NCBI RefSeq assembly: GCF_001677275.1
Contig: NZ_CP016177.1
Location: 1-64,000, forward strand
Direction of reading: 5' to 3'
DNA length: 64,000 nt
From: Vibrio breoganii
GTDB taxonomy: Bacteria > Pseudomonadota > Gammaproteobacteria > Enterobacterales > Vibrionaceae
In this document: piece by piece, positions 53,169 through 64,000 of the stretch
Layout: each line of letters begins with the position of its first letter
Numbering within the stretch: the first letter of the stretch is position 1
Made by a program: the position numbers and the translations under genes
The notes under the pieces: model-generated
The model's database searches: none
What the model was told of the DNA's origin: nothing
Seen by the model: the letters and a program-made list of their open reading frames with translations, nothing else

Positions 53169-53196
53169 TTGCCAATGTGATGAGCATCTCTATAAT
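53169..53196 (+). promoter_or_regulatory. rRNA operon promoter P1
   Basis: TTGCCA (53169-53174), 16-bp spacer, TATAAT (53191-53196), then GCGCCCCACTGACACGG, almost the E. coli rrn P1 discriminator and start (GCGCCACCACTGACACGG). An A-rich UP-like element lies upstream (about 53138-53166). The 16-bp spacer and GC-rich discriminator suit stringent and growth-rate control. Confidence 0.88.
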
Positions 53197-53305
53197 GCGC
53201 CCCACTGACACGGCAACAGCGACAACGCTTTGCAGTGATTTAGTAGGCAACTTAGCCGAACCATTTGAGTTTAACTTCTCTTCGAAAATAAATTCAAAAA
53301 AGTGT

Positions 53306-53333
53306 TTGACACTTTGGTTCAAAACGCTAGAAT
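53306..53333 (+). promoter_or_regulatory. rRNA operon promoter P2
   Basis: Perfect TTGACA (53306-53311), 16-bp spacer, TAGAAT (53328-53333), preceded by AAAATAAATTCAAAAAAG as an UP-like element. It lies 137 bp after P1, as in tandem rrn promoters. Confidence 0.85.
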
Positions 53334-53346
53334 GGCCGTCCACTTG

Positions 53347-53378
53347 AGAGGCAAGCCTCGATAGTAAGCTCTTTAACA
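53347..53378 (+). promoter_or_regulatory. rrn leader antitermination signal (boxB-like hairpin and boxA)
   Basis: GAGGCAAGCCTC forms a small boxB-like hairpin (about 53348-53359), then GCTCTTTAACA (53368-53378) matches boxA (TGCTCTTTAACA). This loads Nus factors on the rRNA transcript. The rest of the 53379-53641 leader holds RNase III pairing sequences but no other feature was recognised. Confidence 0.8.
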
Positions 53379-53641
53379 ATTTAAACCTATCAATCTGTGT
53401 GGGCACTCGTTGATGATAATCGAAAAGATTTATCAATGAACTGAGTGACCAAAATCAAATTGGGTGCAGCCTTGAGCTGTTTTATTTTACTTTTTTAAAA
53501 GTGAAGACCGATAAGAGCACAGTCAATTCATTATCGTTCTGTTGGAACGATAATAGCTTTAAAATTACTTCTTACTTTCGAGTAAGGAACAGTTTTGAAG
53601 TCAGTATTCATTGAGCCGAAGCGAAAGCTTCAACAAAACTT

Positions 53642-55195
<1,554 letters not shown>

Positions 55196-55265
55196 ATACG
55201 ATGATTATTCACGATGAGTGTCCACACAGATTGATATGGTTTAAAAAAGTTAAGAGTTTAATGTT

Positions 55266-55342
55266 GGGTCTGTAGCTCAGCTGGTTAGAGCGCTCGCCTG
55301 ATAAGCGGGAGGTCGGTGGTTCAAGTCCACTCAGACCCACCA
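55266..55342 (+). tRNA. ileT: tRNA-Ile (GAT)
   Basis: 77-nt cloverleaf with encoded CCA: acceptor GGGTCTG/CAGACCC, D arm with AGCTCAGCTGGTTAGAGC, anticodon GAT in CCTGATAAG, T arm GGTTCAAGTCC. In the 16S-23S spacer next to tRNA-Ala, a common pair. Confidence 0.97.
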
Positions 55343-55382
55343 ATTTCTTTCCCAAAAGAGATTGGATGAAACATTAAGTTTT

Positions 55383-55458
55383 GGGGCTATAGCTCAGCTG
55401 GGAGAGCGCCTGCCTTGCACGCAGGAGGTCTGCGGTTCGATCCCGCATAGCTCCACCA
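55383..55458 (+). tRNA. alaT: tRNA-Ala (TGC)
   Basis: 76-nt cloverleaf with encoded CCA: acceptor GGGGCTA/TAGCTCC (one wobble), anticodon TGC in CCTTGCACG, T arm GGTTCGATCCC. Second spacer tRNA. Confidence 0.97.
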
Positions 55459-55542
55459 TCTTTAAGTGTTTTTGTTCTTTTCTCTAGAAAGAATAGAGAA
55501 TATTTAAAAATGGTTTCATAAGCATTATTGCTTAGAAATTCA

Positions 55543-55556
55543 TGCTCTTTAACAAT
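55543..55556 (+). promoter_or_regulatory. Second boxA in the 16S-23S spacer
   Basis: TGCTCTTTAACAAT, an exact boxA core, about 260 nt before 23S. It renews antitermination for the long 23S segment, as in E. coli spacers. Confidence 0.85.
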
Positions 55557-55813
55557 TTGGAAAGCTGACGATAAATAATGTGATTTCATTATTTATCAAA
55601 TTTAAAAGTTCTCAAATCCTAAGTCTTTATGATTTAGGTACCAACACACATTCAAGTGTTCTTGGGAATGTATCCTTGCCAGGATGCATTCAAATTTGAG
55701 TCCGGCAAAATCGAATGTTATCTCGCTCATAATAAAGAGATAACGCACCTTGGAAACGTCATACTGCAGCGTAGCAACTGCATTGCGTTAAGCAAGACCC
55801 TTTGGGGTTGTAT

Positions 55814-58702
<2,889 letters not shown>

Positions 58703-58791
58703 ACAACACCCAAGGGGTTTTGTGGACTCAAAGTAAGAACTTTGAATGTGTGATATAACTTTTAAATAATAGCTTTCCGAATTTTAAAATT

Positions 58792-58911
58792 TGCTTGGCG
58801 ACCATAGCATTGTGGACCCACCTGATTCCATGCCGAACTCAGAAGTGAAACATAATAGCGCCGATGGTAGTGTGGGGTTTCCCCATGTGAGAGTAGGACA
58901 TCGCCAGGCTT
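58792..58911 (+). rRNA. rrf: 5S ribosomal RNA
   Basis: About 120 nt, from TGCTTGGCGACC to CGCCAGGCTT, with the conserved CCATGCCGAACTCAGAAGTG and AGCGCCGATGGTAGTGTGGG blocks; the two ends pair. Confidence 0.97.
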
Positions 58912-58968
58912 TAAATTACATCGCTTTAAAGCAGTTAGTAAGACTTTAAAGAGATAAGAATTAGGTGC

Positions 58969-59045
58969 GGAGTGGTAGTTCAGTTGGTTAGAATACCGGC
59001 CTGTCACGCCGGGGGTCGCGGGTTCGAGTCCCGTCCACTCCGCCA
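58969..59045 (+). tRNA. tRNA-Asp (GTC)
   Basis: 77-nt cloverleaf with encoded CCA: acceptor GGAGTGG/CCACTCC, anticodon GTC in CCTGTCACG, T arm GGTTCGAGTCC. Distal tRNA of the rRNA operon. Confidence 0.97.
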
Positions 59046-59057
59046 CTTATTTTAGAG

Positions 59058-59079
59058 AACCTCGCTTTGCGAGGTTTTT
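59058..59079 (+). terminator. Hairpin with T run between tRNA-Asp and tRNA-Trp
   Basis: AACCTCGC (59058-59065) / GCGAGGTT (59069-59076), loop TTT, T run to 59079. It looks like a terminator, yet tRNA-Trp follows at 59124; part of the transcripts presumably read through under antitermination. Confidence 0.75.
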
Positions 59080-59123
59080 CTGAATCTGAAGTTTGAGAAA
59101 AATCAGACTCAGATCACAGTTTT

Positions 59124-59200
<77 letters not shown>

Positions 59201-59205
59201 TACAG

Positions 59206-59237
59206 AAGGCCTTAGCAGCAATGCTAAGGCCTTTTTG
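59206..59237 (+). terminator. Terminator of the rRNA operon
   Basis: Perfect 12-bp stem AAGGCCTTAGCA (59206-59217) / TGCTAAGGCCTT (59222-59233), loop GCAA, then T run. Confidence 0.93.
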
Positions 59238-59339
59238 CTTTCTATAAACTTACATAGTCAGTGTGTTATACCCAAGTAGAACTGTAGATTTCACCAATTT
59301 TCTTAGTGAACATGTGGTGTGAGCTTGGAGGTAAGTCCC

Positions 59340-59393
59340 TTCGAATCTCCGGAATGCCGGCCCAGTCCACCCCTGCTAAATTGAAGGCCTTAG
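59340..59393 (+). pseudogene. Decayed copy of the tRNA-Trp 3' end and its trailing terminator
   Basis: Three blocks recur in the same order as in 59178-59215: TTCGAATCTC (59340-59349), CCACCCCTGC (59367-59376) and GAAGGCCTTAG (59383-59393), with a 17-bp insertion between the first two and loss of the second terminator arm. It is a tRNA remnant, from an old tandem duplication or the far attachment site of a lost integrated element. The rest of 59238-59613 shows nothing else recognisable. Confidence 0.7.
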
Positions 59394-59613
59394 TTAGGCG
59401 CTTCGTATTAACACCAGGGTCTCCTTTATTACCTGCAATATAGGAAAGTAGAAAAGACCAACGGACACAGACACAGTATAGAGAATTGATTTACTTGAAC
59501 CGTGGGAGTCCTTAACTGGCTTCTTACTTCAAGGTAGGCATTGCTAATAGATATATTGAGTTGAGTATCAGCGTAAATAGAGGTGTTGTAATCTGGCTGG
59601 ATAGCCACATCCT

Positions 59614-59676
59614 TTGAGGCTTGAGGCTTGAGGCTTGAGGCTTGAGGCTTGAGGCTTGAGGCTTGAGGCTTGAGGC
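59614..59676. repeat. Tandem array of nine TTGAGGC heptamers
   Basis: Exactly nine uninterrupted copies of the 7-bp unit TTGAGGC (63 bp), ending three bases before the A run of the hemY terminator. It is non-coding: the minus-strand reading frame through it starts inside that terminator. Such an array is prone to slippage and likely varies between strains. Confidence 0.93.
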
Positions 59677-59678
59677 CG

Positions 59679-59706
59679 AAAAAAAAGCCGCTGATAAACA
59701 GCGGCT
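59679..59706 (-). terminator. Terminator of the hemCDXY operon
   Basis: On the minus strand AGCCGCTG (59706-59699) pairs with CAGCGGCT (59693-59686), then a U run (59686-59679). It is 30 bases after the hemY stop. Confidence 0.9.
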
Positions 59707-59735
59707 CCAATCAAACATCAATAAGTGAAATAGAT

Positions 59736-60914
59736 TTACTTACTCAATAACAGCAGTGCCTTTTGTGAGACTTCATTTGCGGCATTGGTGTAGTTCTGTT
59801 TGTGTAATGCGTTGGCAAGTTGGCCGTAATCAATGGCATTAGGTCGGATCTTCAACGCTGACTCAAAGTAAGCCTGTGCATCACTCCAGTTGCCTTCGTT
59901 CATCAGTATCTGACCAATAACACTTTGTAGGTCGCCATTGTCCTTAAACTTCTTCTCTAGACTCTTAAGGTGGCTCAATACAGGGTACCAGTCGGTGATA
60001 TGTAAGGTTGGGAATACATTCAGCAGTTCCGCCTTAGGTGACTTCTGGGTCGCTTCTTTTAGCACTGTGATTGCCGTTGAGTCTGCGCCGCGATTAATCA
60101 GCTCACTGGCAAAGGTCACGATGATCTTACTTTCAGACTTCATGCTTTTGCCTAAATGGTCCCAGTAGCGAACGATACCATCGACGCCTTGTTGATGAGA
60201 TAACTCTGAGATACGCCCTGCATGTGCTTGTACTGAAAGCTTGTGGTATTCGTCTTTATCTACCCCTTTCGCTTTCTTTAATATTGGAAGCAAATCCAAT
60301 AAAGGCTGCCAGCAATCCAGTTGGATATAACAGGTTTTTAGCAGGGTGAGCAGACGAGGGTTATCGGGGTAATCATGTCTTAGGCTGGATAGCACATCAA
60401 AGGCACTTGCAAAGTCACCCGCGGCCATCGCTTGCTTGCCCTTGGTTAGACCTATAGCAAGATCAGCGCCTTGTTGCTTTGAAGCTAATTCAAAGTACTT
60501 ATCGCGCTTGTCGTCTTTGCCTAGCTCGTGAGCGGCTTCAGCAGCGACCAGATAACACAGCAATGGCATATCGTGCGAGTTAGACCAGCGAGTTACCTTT
60601 TTCTCTGCGCTCTGCCAATCACCTTCAATTAACTTGATAATGCCTTCATTGGTCAGCCTGCGAGCTTTTTTGAGCTTACGGTTACTAAACCAATTCCAGG
60701 TAGCGCTAGATGCTCGTATTGAACGCTTGATCAAGAACTCAGCAAAGAACAACGCAATCAGAGCGCCAATAACGAAGATGACTAACGTGGTGACACTCAT
60801 CTCAATAGTGTATTCAGCCAAAGAGATCAGCACATAGCCTTGTTGACCTGAGAATTGGGTTCCGACAAAAAGACCAATCCCTAGTGCGATGAAAACAAAC
60901 AGTATGCGAATCAT
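59736..60914 (-). CDS. hemY: HemY, inner-membrane TPR protein of the hemCDXY operon
   Basis: A 392-residue protein with two N-terminal membrane helices (about 3-22 and 40-62) and a C-terminal TPR-like repeat region (about 95-390) facing the cytoplasm. This is the enteric HemY, not protoporphyrinogen oxidase, which shares the name; its role in haem synthesis is uncertain. It overlaps hemX by four bases. Confidence 0.93.
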   Translation of the reverse strand: MIRILFVFIALGIGLFVGTQFSGQQGYVLISLAEYTIEMSVTTLVIFVIGALIALFFAEFLIKRSIRASSATWNWFSNRKLKKARRLTNEGIIKLIEGDWQSAEKKVTRWSNSHDMPLLCYLVAAEAAHELGKDDKRDKYFELASKQQGADLAIGLTKGKQAMAAGDFASAFDVLSSLRHDYPDNPRLLTLLKTCYIQLDCWQPLLDLLPILKKAKGVDKDEYHKLSVQAHAGRISELSHQQGVDGIVRYWDHLGKSMKSESKIIVTFASELINRGADSTAITVLKEATQKSPKAELLNVFPTLHITDWYPVLSHLKSLEKKFKDNGDLQSVIGQILMNEGNWSDAQAYFESALKIRPNAIDYGQLANALHKQNYTNAANEVSQKALLLLSK

Positions 60915-62080
60915 TTGTTTTCCTCCGTGACAATAGTCGTCACCTCTCTACGCAAGCGTTCACGAATAATATCTGCGATGAGCTGATTGGTTTCTAGCTT
61001 AGCAGGGTACTCTAGGTCTACTTTAACCTTTGATAATTTATCCAATGCACTCTCAAACTCGTTAACGGATTGTGCATCTTGATCTAAATAGGTTTGGCTC
61101 CACTCAAGTGCAACAAGCAGACTCTTGCGATAGATCTCTTCTTGCTCTGAGTAGGTTGCTTTGATCGCGGTTTCCAACTTAGCTTTAATGTTCTCTCTCA
61201 AGTAGAAATGTTGCTGAGGAGATAGAAGTGGCACTGCGCTACCATCGCGAACTCTAAAGGTGATGAAGTGTTCTGCGAAGTTCTCTAGAGATGTAGATAG
61301 GTTGGTTTGCCAGTCTTGAATGTCCTTAGATACGTGTTTCTTCGTTTCTTCTGCAGCTTCTGGCAGGATGGCATTAGCTAGTGGCAACTTATCGACTTGC
61401 TCTTGAAGAGCGATCAATTGCAGCGCGACGCCATCTTTGTCTAATAGAGGCAAGCTGCGTAATTCAGTAATATCGTTGGCCATTGCTTGGCGTAGTGGCA
61501 CCAGACTCGGGTCATTAAGTGTCGCGATGCGCTGATCCGCGGCTTCCATTAGCTTGGTTGCAGTAACAAGATCGTGTTCTAAAAATAGCTTCCTTCCCGC
61601 GAGTTTAACTAAGTAGTCTGCTTCTGCGAGTAGCCAGTCATTGGGACGACGCCCTTTGACATCAGAGATAGCCAGTTGCAGGCTCTCTATACTTTTTTGT
61701 TGCTGACCAATCAATACTTCTGTTCTGTTTACCGCTTCGTTGGCTGTCTGAGCTGCTGATTGCTGTGTCTCTTGAAGTTGCCCATTGATTGTCTGTTGGG
61801 CTGTTTTTAGTTGACCAGAGACCGCTGAGAGCTGCTGTTGAAGAAGTTGGTTCTGTTGATTGAAGTAATAAAAACCTGCGCCAGCGGTGAGTAGAGAGAT
61901 AACAACCGCCGCAATAGCGAGTCGTTTTGCTGGCTTGTTGGGTTCGTTCTCTTCACTTTTCTTTGCTGTATTGGGTTTCTTAGCGCTTGGTGCTGTTGTT
62001 TTCTTTGCGGCAGGCGAAGCTGGAACGGGTTCACTCTTGTTAACTTTGTTGTCGTCATCGAGTTTTTTATCGTCAGTCAT
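60911..62080 (-). CDS. hemX: HemX, uroporphyrinogen-III C-methyltransferase-like membrane protein
   Basis: A 389-residue protein: acidic/lysine- and alanine-rich cytoplasmic N-tail (about 1-48), one membrane helix (about 50-70), then a coiled coil rich in Gln (about 72-135) and a helical domain. It lacks a SAM-binding motif, so despite the family label it is unlikely to be a methyltransferase. It sits one base after hemD. Confidence 0.92.
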   Translation of the reverse strand: MTDDKKLDDDNKVNKSEPVPASPAAKKTTAPSAKKPNTAKKSEENEPNKPAKRLAIAAVVISLLTAGAGFYYFNQQNQLLQQQLSAVSGQLKTAQQTINGQLQETQQSAAQTANEAVNRTEVLIGQQQKSIESLQLAISDVKGRRPNDWLLAEADYLVKLAGRKLFLEHDLVTATKLMEAADQRIATLNDPSLVPLRQAMANDITELRSLPLLDKDGVALQLIALQEQVDKLPLANAILPEAAEETKKHVSKDIQDWQTNLSTSLENFAEHFITFRVRDGSAVPLLSPQQHFYLRENIKAKLETAIKATYSEQEEIYRKSLLVALEWSQTYLDQDAQSVNEFESALDKLSKVKVDLEYPAKLETNQLIADIIRERLRREVTTIVTEENK

Positions 62081-62081
62081 T

Positions 62082-62825
62082 TTATTTTCCTATGTAATTC
62101 GCCTGAATGCTGTCAATGATGGCTTGATTGGATGCACCCTTGATATTGTGAACTTGAGTAAAGCCTAATTGTAAGGCTAAGTTAGCGACTCTTTCACTGG
62201 GAACCATCAACTGTAAAGAGTGTAACCAATTTTTAGATTGGGTAGGTATTTGTTGTGCAAAGAATTTTAATTGTTCGAAGCTGGTAACAATCAGAGTGTC
62301 TACCCCATCGAGTTGCCATTGTATAACTCGGCTCTCACCATCAAAGTTTAGCCATTGACGCTGATAGCTCTCAACATAGACCACATCCGCTCCAGTTTGT
62401 TGCAAGCTTTCGAAAAGCATTTCCCGCCCACTTTCACCTCTCAGTATGCTTACCTTTTTACCTTTTAGATCATAGGAAGACAAAAGCCCCAATAACCCCT
62501 CGGTGTCTTCCGACTTGGGTGATCTGACAGTGAGATGAGTGCATGAACGTAAATAAGTCGCTGTTTTACTGCCAACCGCAAGGTACTGAGCTGCTATCGG
62601 CCAGTTCTGACTTTGCTTAGCTAGGATTTCGTTGGTGTAGTGAACGGCTGGCTGGCTGACGGCGATAACCACCTCTGAGTGAGATAGATGATCTAAGGTA
62701 TGAAGCGGAGGTTGGGACTTCTGAAATGAAACAACGGGGCAGTAGCTTGCTACTACCCCTATATTGCATAAGGCATCACATAGTTCTTTGGCCGAAGGTT
62801 GAGGTCGAACTATAAGTGCCTTCAT
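62082..62825 (-). CDS. hemD: Uroporphyrinogen-III synthase
   Basis: Closes hydroxymethylbilane into uroporphyrinogen III with D-ring inversion. The 247-residue bilobed protein is poorly conserved in sequence, as in all HemD, but has the family-like opening ALIVRPQPSAKELCDAL, VGSKTATYL (about 85-93) and VTSFEQLKFF near 178-187. Its place directly after hemC (5-bp gap) settles the identity. Confidence 0.93.
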   Translation of the reverse strand: MKALIVRPQPSAKELCDALCNIGVVASYCPVVSFQKSQPPLHTLDHLSHSEVVIAVSQPAVHYTNEILAKQSQNWPIAAQYLAVGSKTATYLRSCTHLTVRSPKSEDTEGLLGLLSSYDLKGKKVSILRGESGREMLFESLQQTGADVVYVESYQRQWLNFDGESRVIQWQLDGVDTLIVTSFEQLKFFAQQIPTQSKNWLHSLQLMVPSERVANLALQLGFTQVHNIKGASNQAIIDSIQANYIGK

Positions 62826-62830
62826 TGGAA

Positions 62831-63766
62831 TTAGGCCTGATTGTACACTTCGCTAAGAATTTCTTTTGCCCCCGAAGCAAGCAGTTCCTGCGCTAGTTCT
62901 TCACCCATCGCGATCGCTTGCGAGCGTTCTCCTCGGGTTTCAGCTCTGATAATCTCGGTACCGTCTGGCTTACCCACTAAACCTCTGAGGTAGAGTTGAT
63001 TGTCTGGAGTAATCACGCAGTAACTACCGATAGGTACCTGACAGCCACCTTCAAGGGCGAGGTTCATCGCGCGCTCAGCGGAAACACGATCAGAGGTATC
63101 GGTATGATTTAGGGGTTTAATGAGTTCTAGAACGCGCTCGTCATCAAGGCGGCACTCTATGCCTACAGCGCCTTGTCCTACCGCAGGAAGAGAAGACTCA
63201 GGCTCAATATAGCTTTGAATACGCTCTTCCATTTCTAAGCGCTTTAGTCCTGCTGCGGCTAAGATAATGGCGTCGTACTGCCCATCATCTAGCTTGCCCA
63301 AGCGAGTGCCTACGTTACCTCTTAATTCTTTGATGACAAGATCAGGTCTGGCTGCGCTAATTTGACACTGTCGGCGAAGGCTACACGTACCGACGATAGC
63401 GCCTTGAGGCAACTCATCAACGGATTGATAGGTATTGGAAACGAAAGCGTCTCTAGGGTCTTCTCGTTCACAGATAACCGCTAAGCCTAGCCCCTCAGGG
63501 AAATCGACAGGAACGTCCTTCATTGAATGAACGGCAATATCTGCGCGCTTCTCTAGCATGGCCACTTCAAGCTCTTTAACAAACAAGCCCTTTCCACCTA
63601 CTTTAGCTAGCGGCGTATCAAGGATGATGTCGCCTTTGGTTACCATGGTCACCAGTTCAACATCTAGGTCAGGGTGAATCTCTTCTAAGCGAGATTTAAC
63701 GTAGTGAGCTTGCCACAATGCAAGTGGGCTTTTGCGAGTCGCAATTCGAAGAGTTTGTTTTGACAT
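62831..63766 (-). CDS. hemC: Porphobilinogen deaminase (hydroxymethylbilane synthase)
   Basis: Polymerises four porphobilinogens on a dipyrromethane cofactor. The 311 residues have [14 protein letters not shown] (about 7-20), KDVP (about 83-86), [10 protein letters not shown] (about 126-135), [12 protein letters not shown] (about 149-160) and the cofactor-binding cysteine in [14 protein letters not shown] (about 232-245). First gene of hemCDXY. Confidence 0.97.
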   Translation of the reverse strand: MSKQTLRIATRKSPLALWQAHYVKSRLEEIHPDLDVELVTMVTKGDIILDTPLAKVGGKGLFVKELEVAMLEKRADIAVHSMKDVPVDFPEGLGLAVICEREDPRDAFVSNTYQSVDELPQGAIVGTCSLRRQCQISAARPDLVIKELRGNVGTRLGKLDDGQYDAIILAAAGLKRLEMEERIQSYIEPESSLPAVGQGAVGIECRLDDERVLELIKPLNHTDTSDRVSAERAMNLALEGGCQVPIGSYCVITPDNQLYLRGLVGKPDGTEIIRAETRGERSQAIAMGEELAQELLASGAKEILSEVYNQA

Positions 63767-63883
63767 AATAAAGGCAACAAAATGAGAGATAGCCTGATTC
63801 TATCACTGCTAGATATAAATTTTCAGCGAGTAGAGATAGGCTTAATGGTGCTAACTCACATAATGTTAAGTTTTCTATGCATA

Positions 63884-63899
63884 TGTGATGCTAATCACG
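63884..63899. promoter_or_regulatory. CRP-binding site, probably of the divergent cyaA promoter
   Basis: TGTGA-TGCTAA-TCACG, nine of ten conserved CRP positions matched, between hemC and the window end. A TATAAT lies rightward at 63936-63941. In Vibrio and E. coli cyaA is divergent from hemC, and CRP regulates it, so this is likely its promoter; cyaA itself is outside the window. Confidence 0.75.
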
Positions 63900-64000
63900 C
63901 CGTTTAGGTCATACTGATCGCATTTGTGTGACCTTTATAATCTTTGAGTTATTCTGCCAACTTAGCTGTCACTGAAAGGTGACAATGGGTGATTTTCTTT

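Noticed and set aside
53098..53436. 112-codon open frame on the minus strand upstream of 16S rRNA
   Set aside because: It runs antisense over both rRNA promoters and boxA, which explain the sequence. No ribosome site or known domain is seen.
59238..59613. GlmZ-type small RNA next to hemY, as in E. coli
   Set aside because: No resemblance to GlmZ pairing or terminal hairpin was seen; the stretch holds only the tRNA remnant.
59614..59676. CRISPR array
   Set aside because: The unit is 7 bp without spacers, and there are no cas genes.
59429..59710. 93-codon minus-strand frame with LKPQASS repeats
   Set aside because: It starts within the hem operon terminator stem, and its repeats are just the heptamer array read through three frames.

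Overview
The window is chromosomal DNA from a gammaproteobacterium, almost certainly Vibrio or a close Vibrionaceae relative, and it covers the replication-origin region of the main chromosome. Three things point there. The gene order is that of Vibrio chromosome 1: dnaA, rpmH-rnpA-yidD-yidC-mnmE-mioC, oriC, mnmG-rsmG-parA-parB, atpIBEFHAGDC, glmU. The 16S rRNA is Vibrio-like. The protein sequences resemble known Vibrio and E. coli orthologues throughout. No prophage, IS element, integron, CRISPR array or defence island was seen.

Layout. Positions 1-4001 hold dnaA (minus strand, GTG start) and a three-gene polar amino-acid ABC transporter lying between dnaA and rpmH. Positions 4272-8557 hold rpmH, rnpA, yidD, yidC, mnmE and mioC. 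oriC occupies about 8640-8970, with three perfect DnaA boxes, 13 GATC sites and an AT-rich unwinding element on the mnmG side. Positions 9033-20349 run mnmG, rsmG, parA, parB and the whole F1Fo ATP synthase operon, followed by glmU. Positions 21985-25840 carry a split permease/binding-protein pair with no local ATPase and a divergent punC/punR-like purine-nucleoside exporter and regulator. Positions 25908-32443 are the ilvLGMEDA operon (minus strand) with its leader peptide and attenuator. Positions 32592-40052 hold comM, a yihG-like acyltransferase, dsbA, srkA, ccoG, yihD, a candidate unannotated small gene, and a Spo0M-family gene. Positions 40049-45729 are the minus-strand cluster def-fmt-rsmB-trkA-trkH. 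Positions 45839-48007 are dprA-smg-yrdD. purEK (minus, with a PurR operator) is followed by tsaC-hemF-aroE-DUF1488 and a convergent yrdA.

Positions 53169-59237 are a complete rRNA operon: two promoters, boxA, 16S, tRNA-Ile(GAT), tRNA-Ala(TGC), 23S, 5S, tRNA-Asp(GTC), tRNA-Trp(CCA) and a strong terminator. It is followed by about 500 bp without a gene that holds a decayed copy of the tRNA-Trp 3' end and a nine-copy heptanucleotide array. Positions 59736-63766 are hemCDXY on the minus strand. The window ends in what is probably the divergent cyaA promoter region, which carries a CRP site.

Most of this is growth-related housekeeping: replication start and segregation, translation, tRNA modification, membrane insertion, ATP synthesis, envelope precursor, branched-chain amino acid, purine and haem synthesis. 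The less ordinary items are the small transcription unit at about 38813-39110, the lipobox on an ABC permease, the 69-nt perfect-arm hairpin before glmU, and the tRNA remnant with a heptamer VNTR after the rRNA operon. No clearly new multi-gene system was found.
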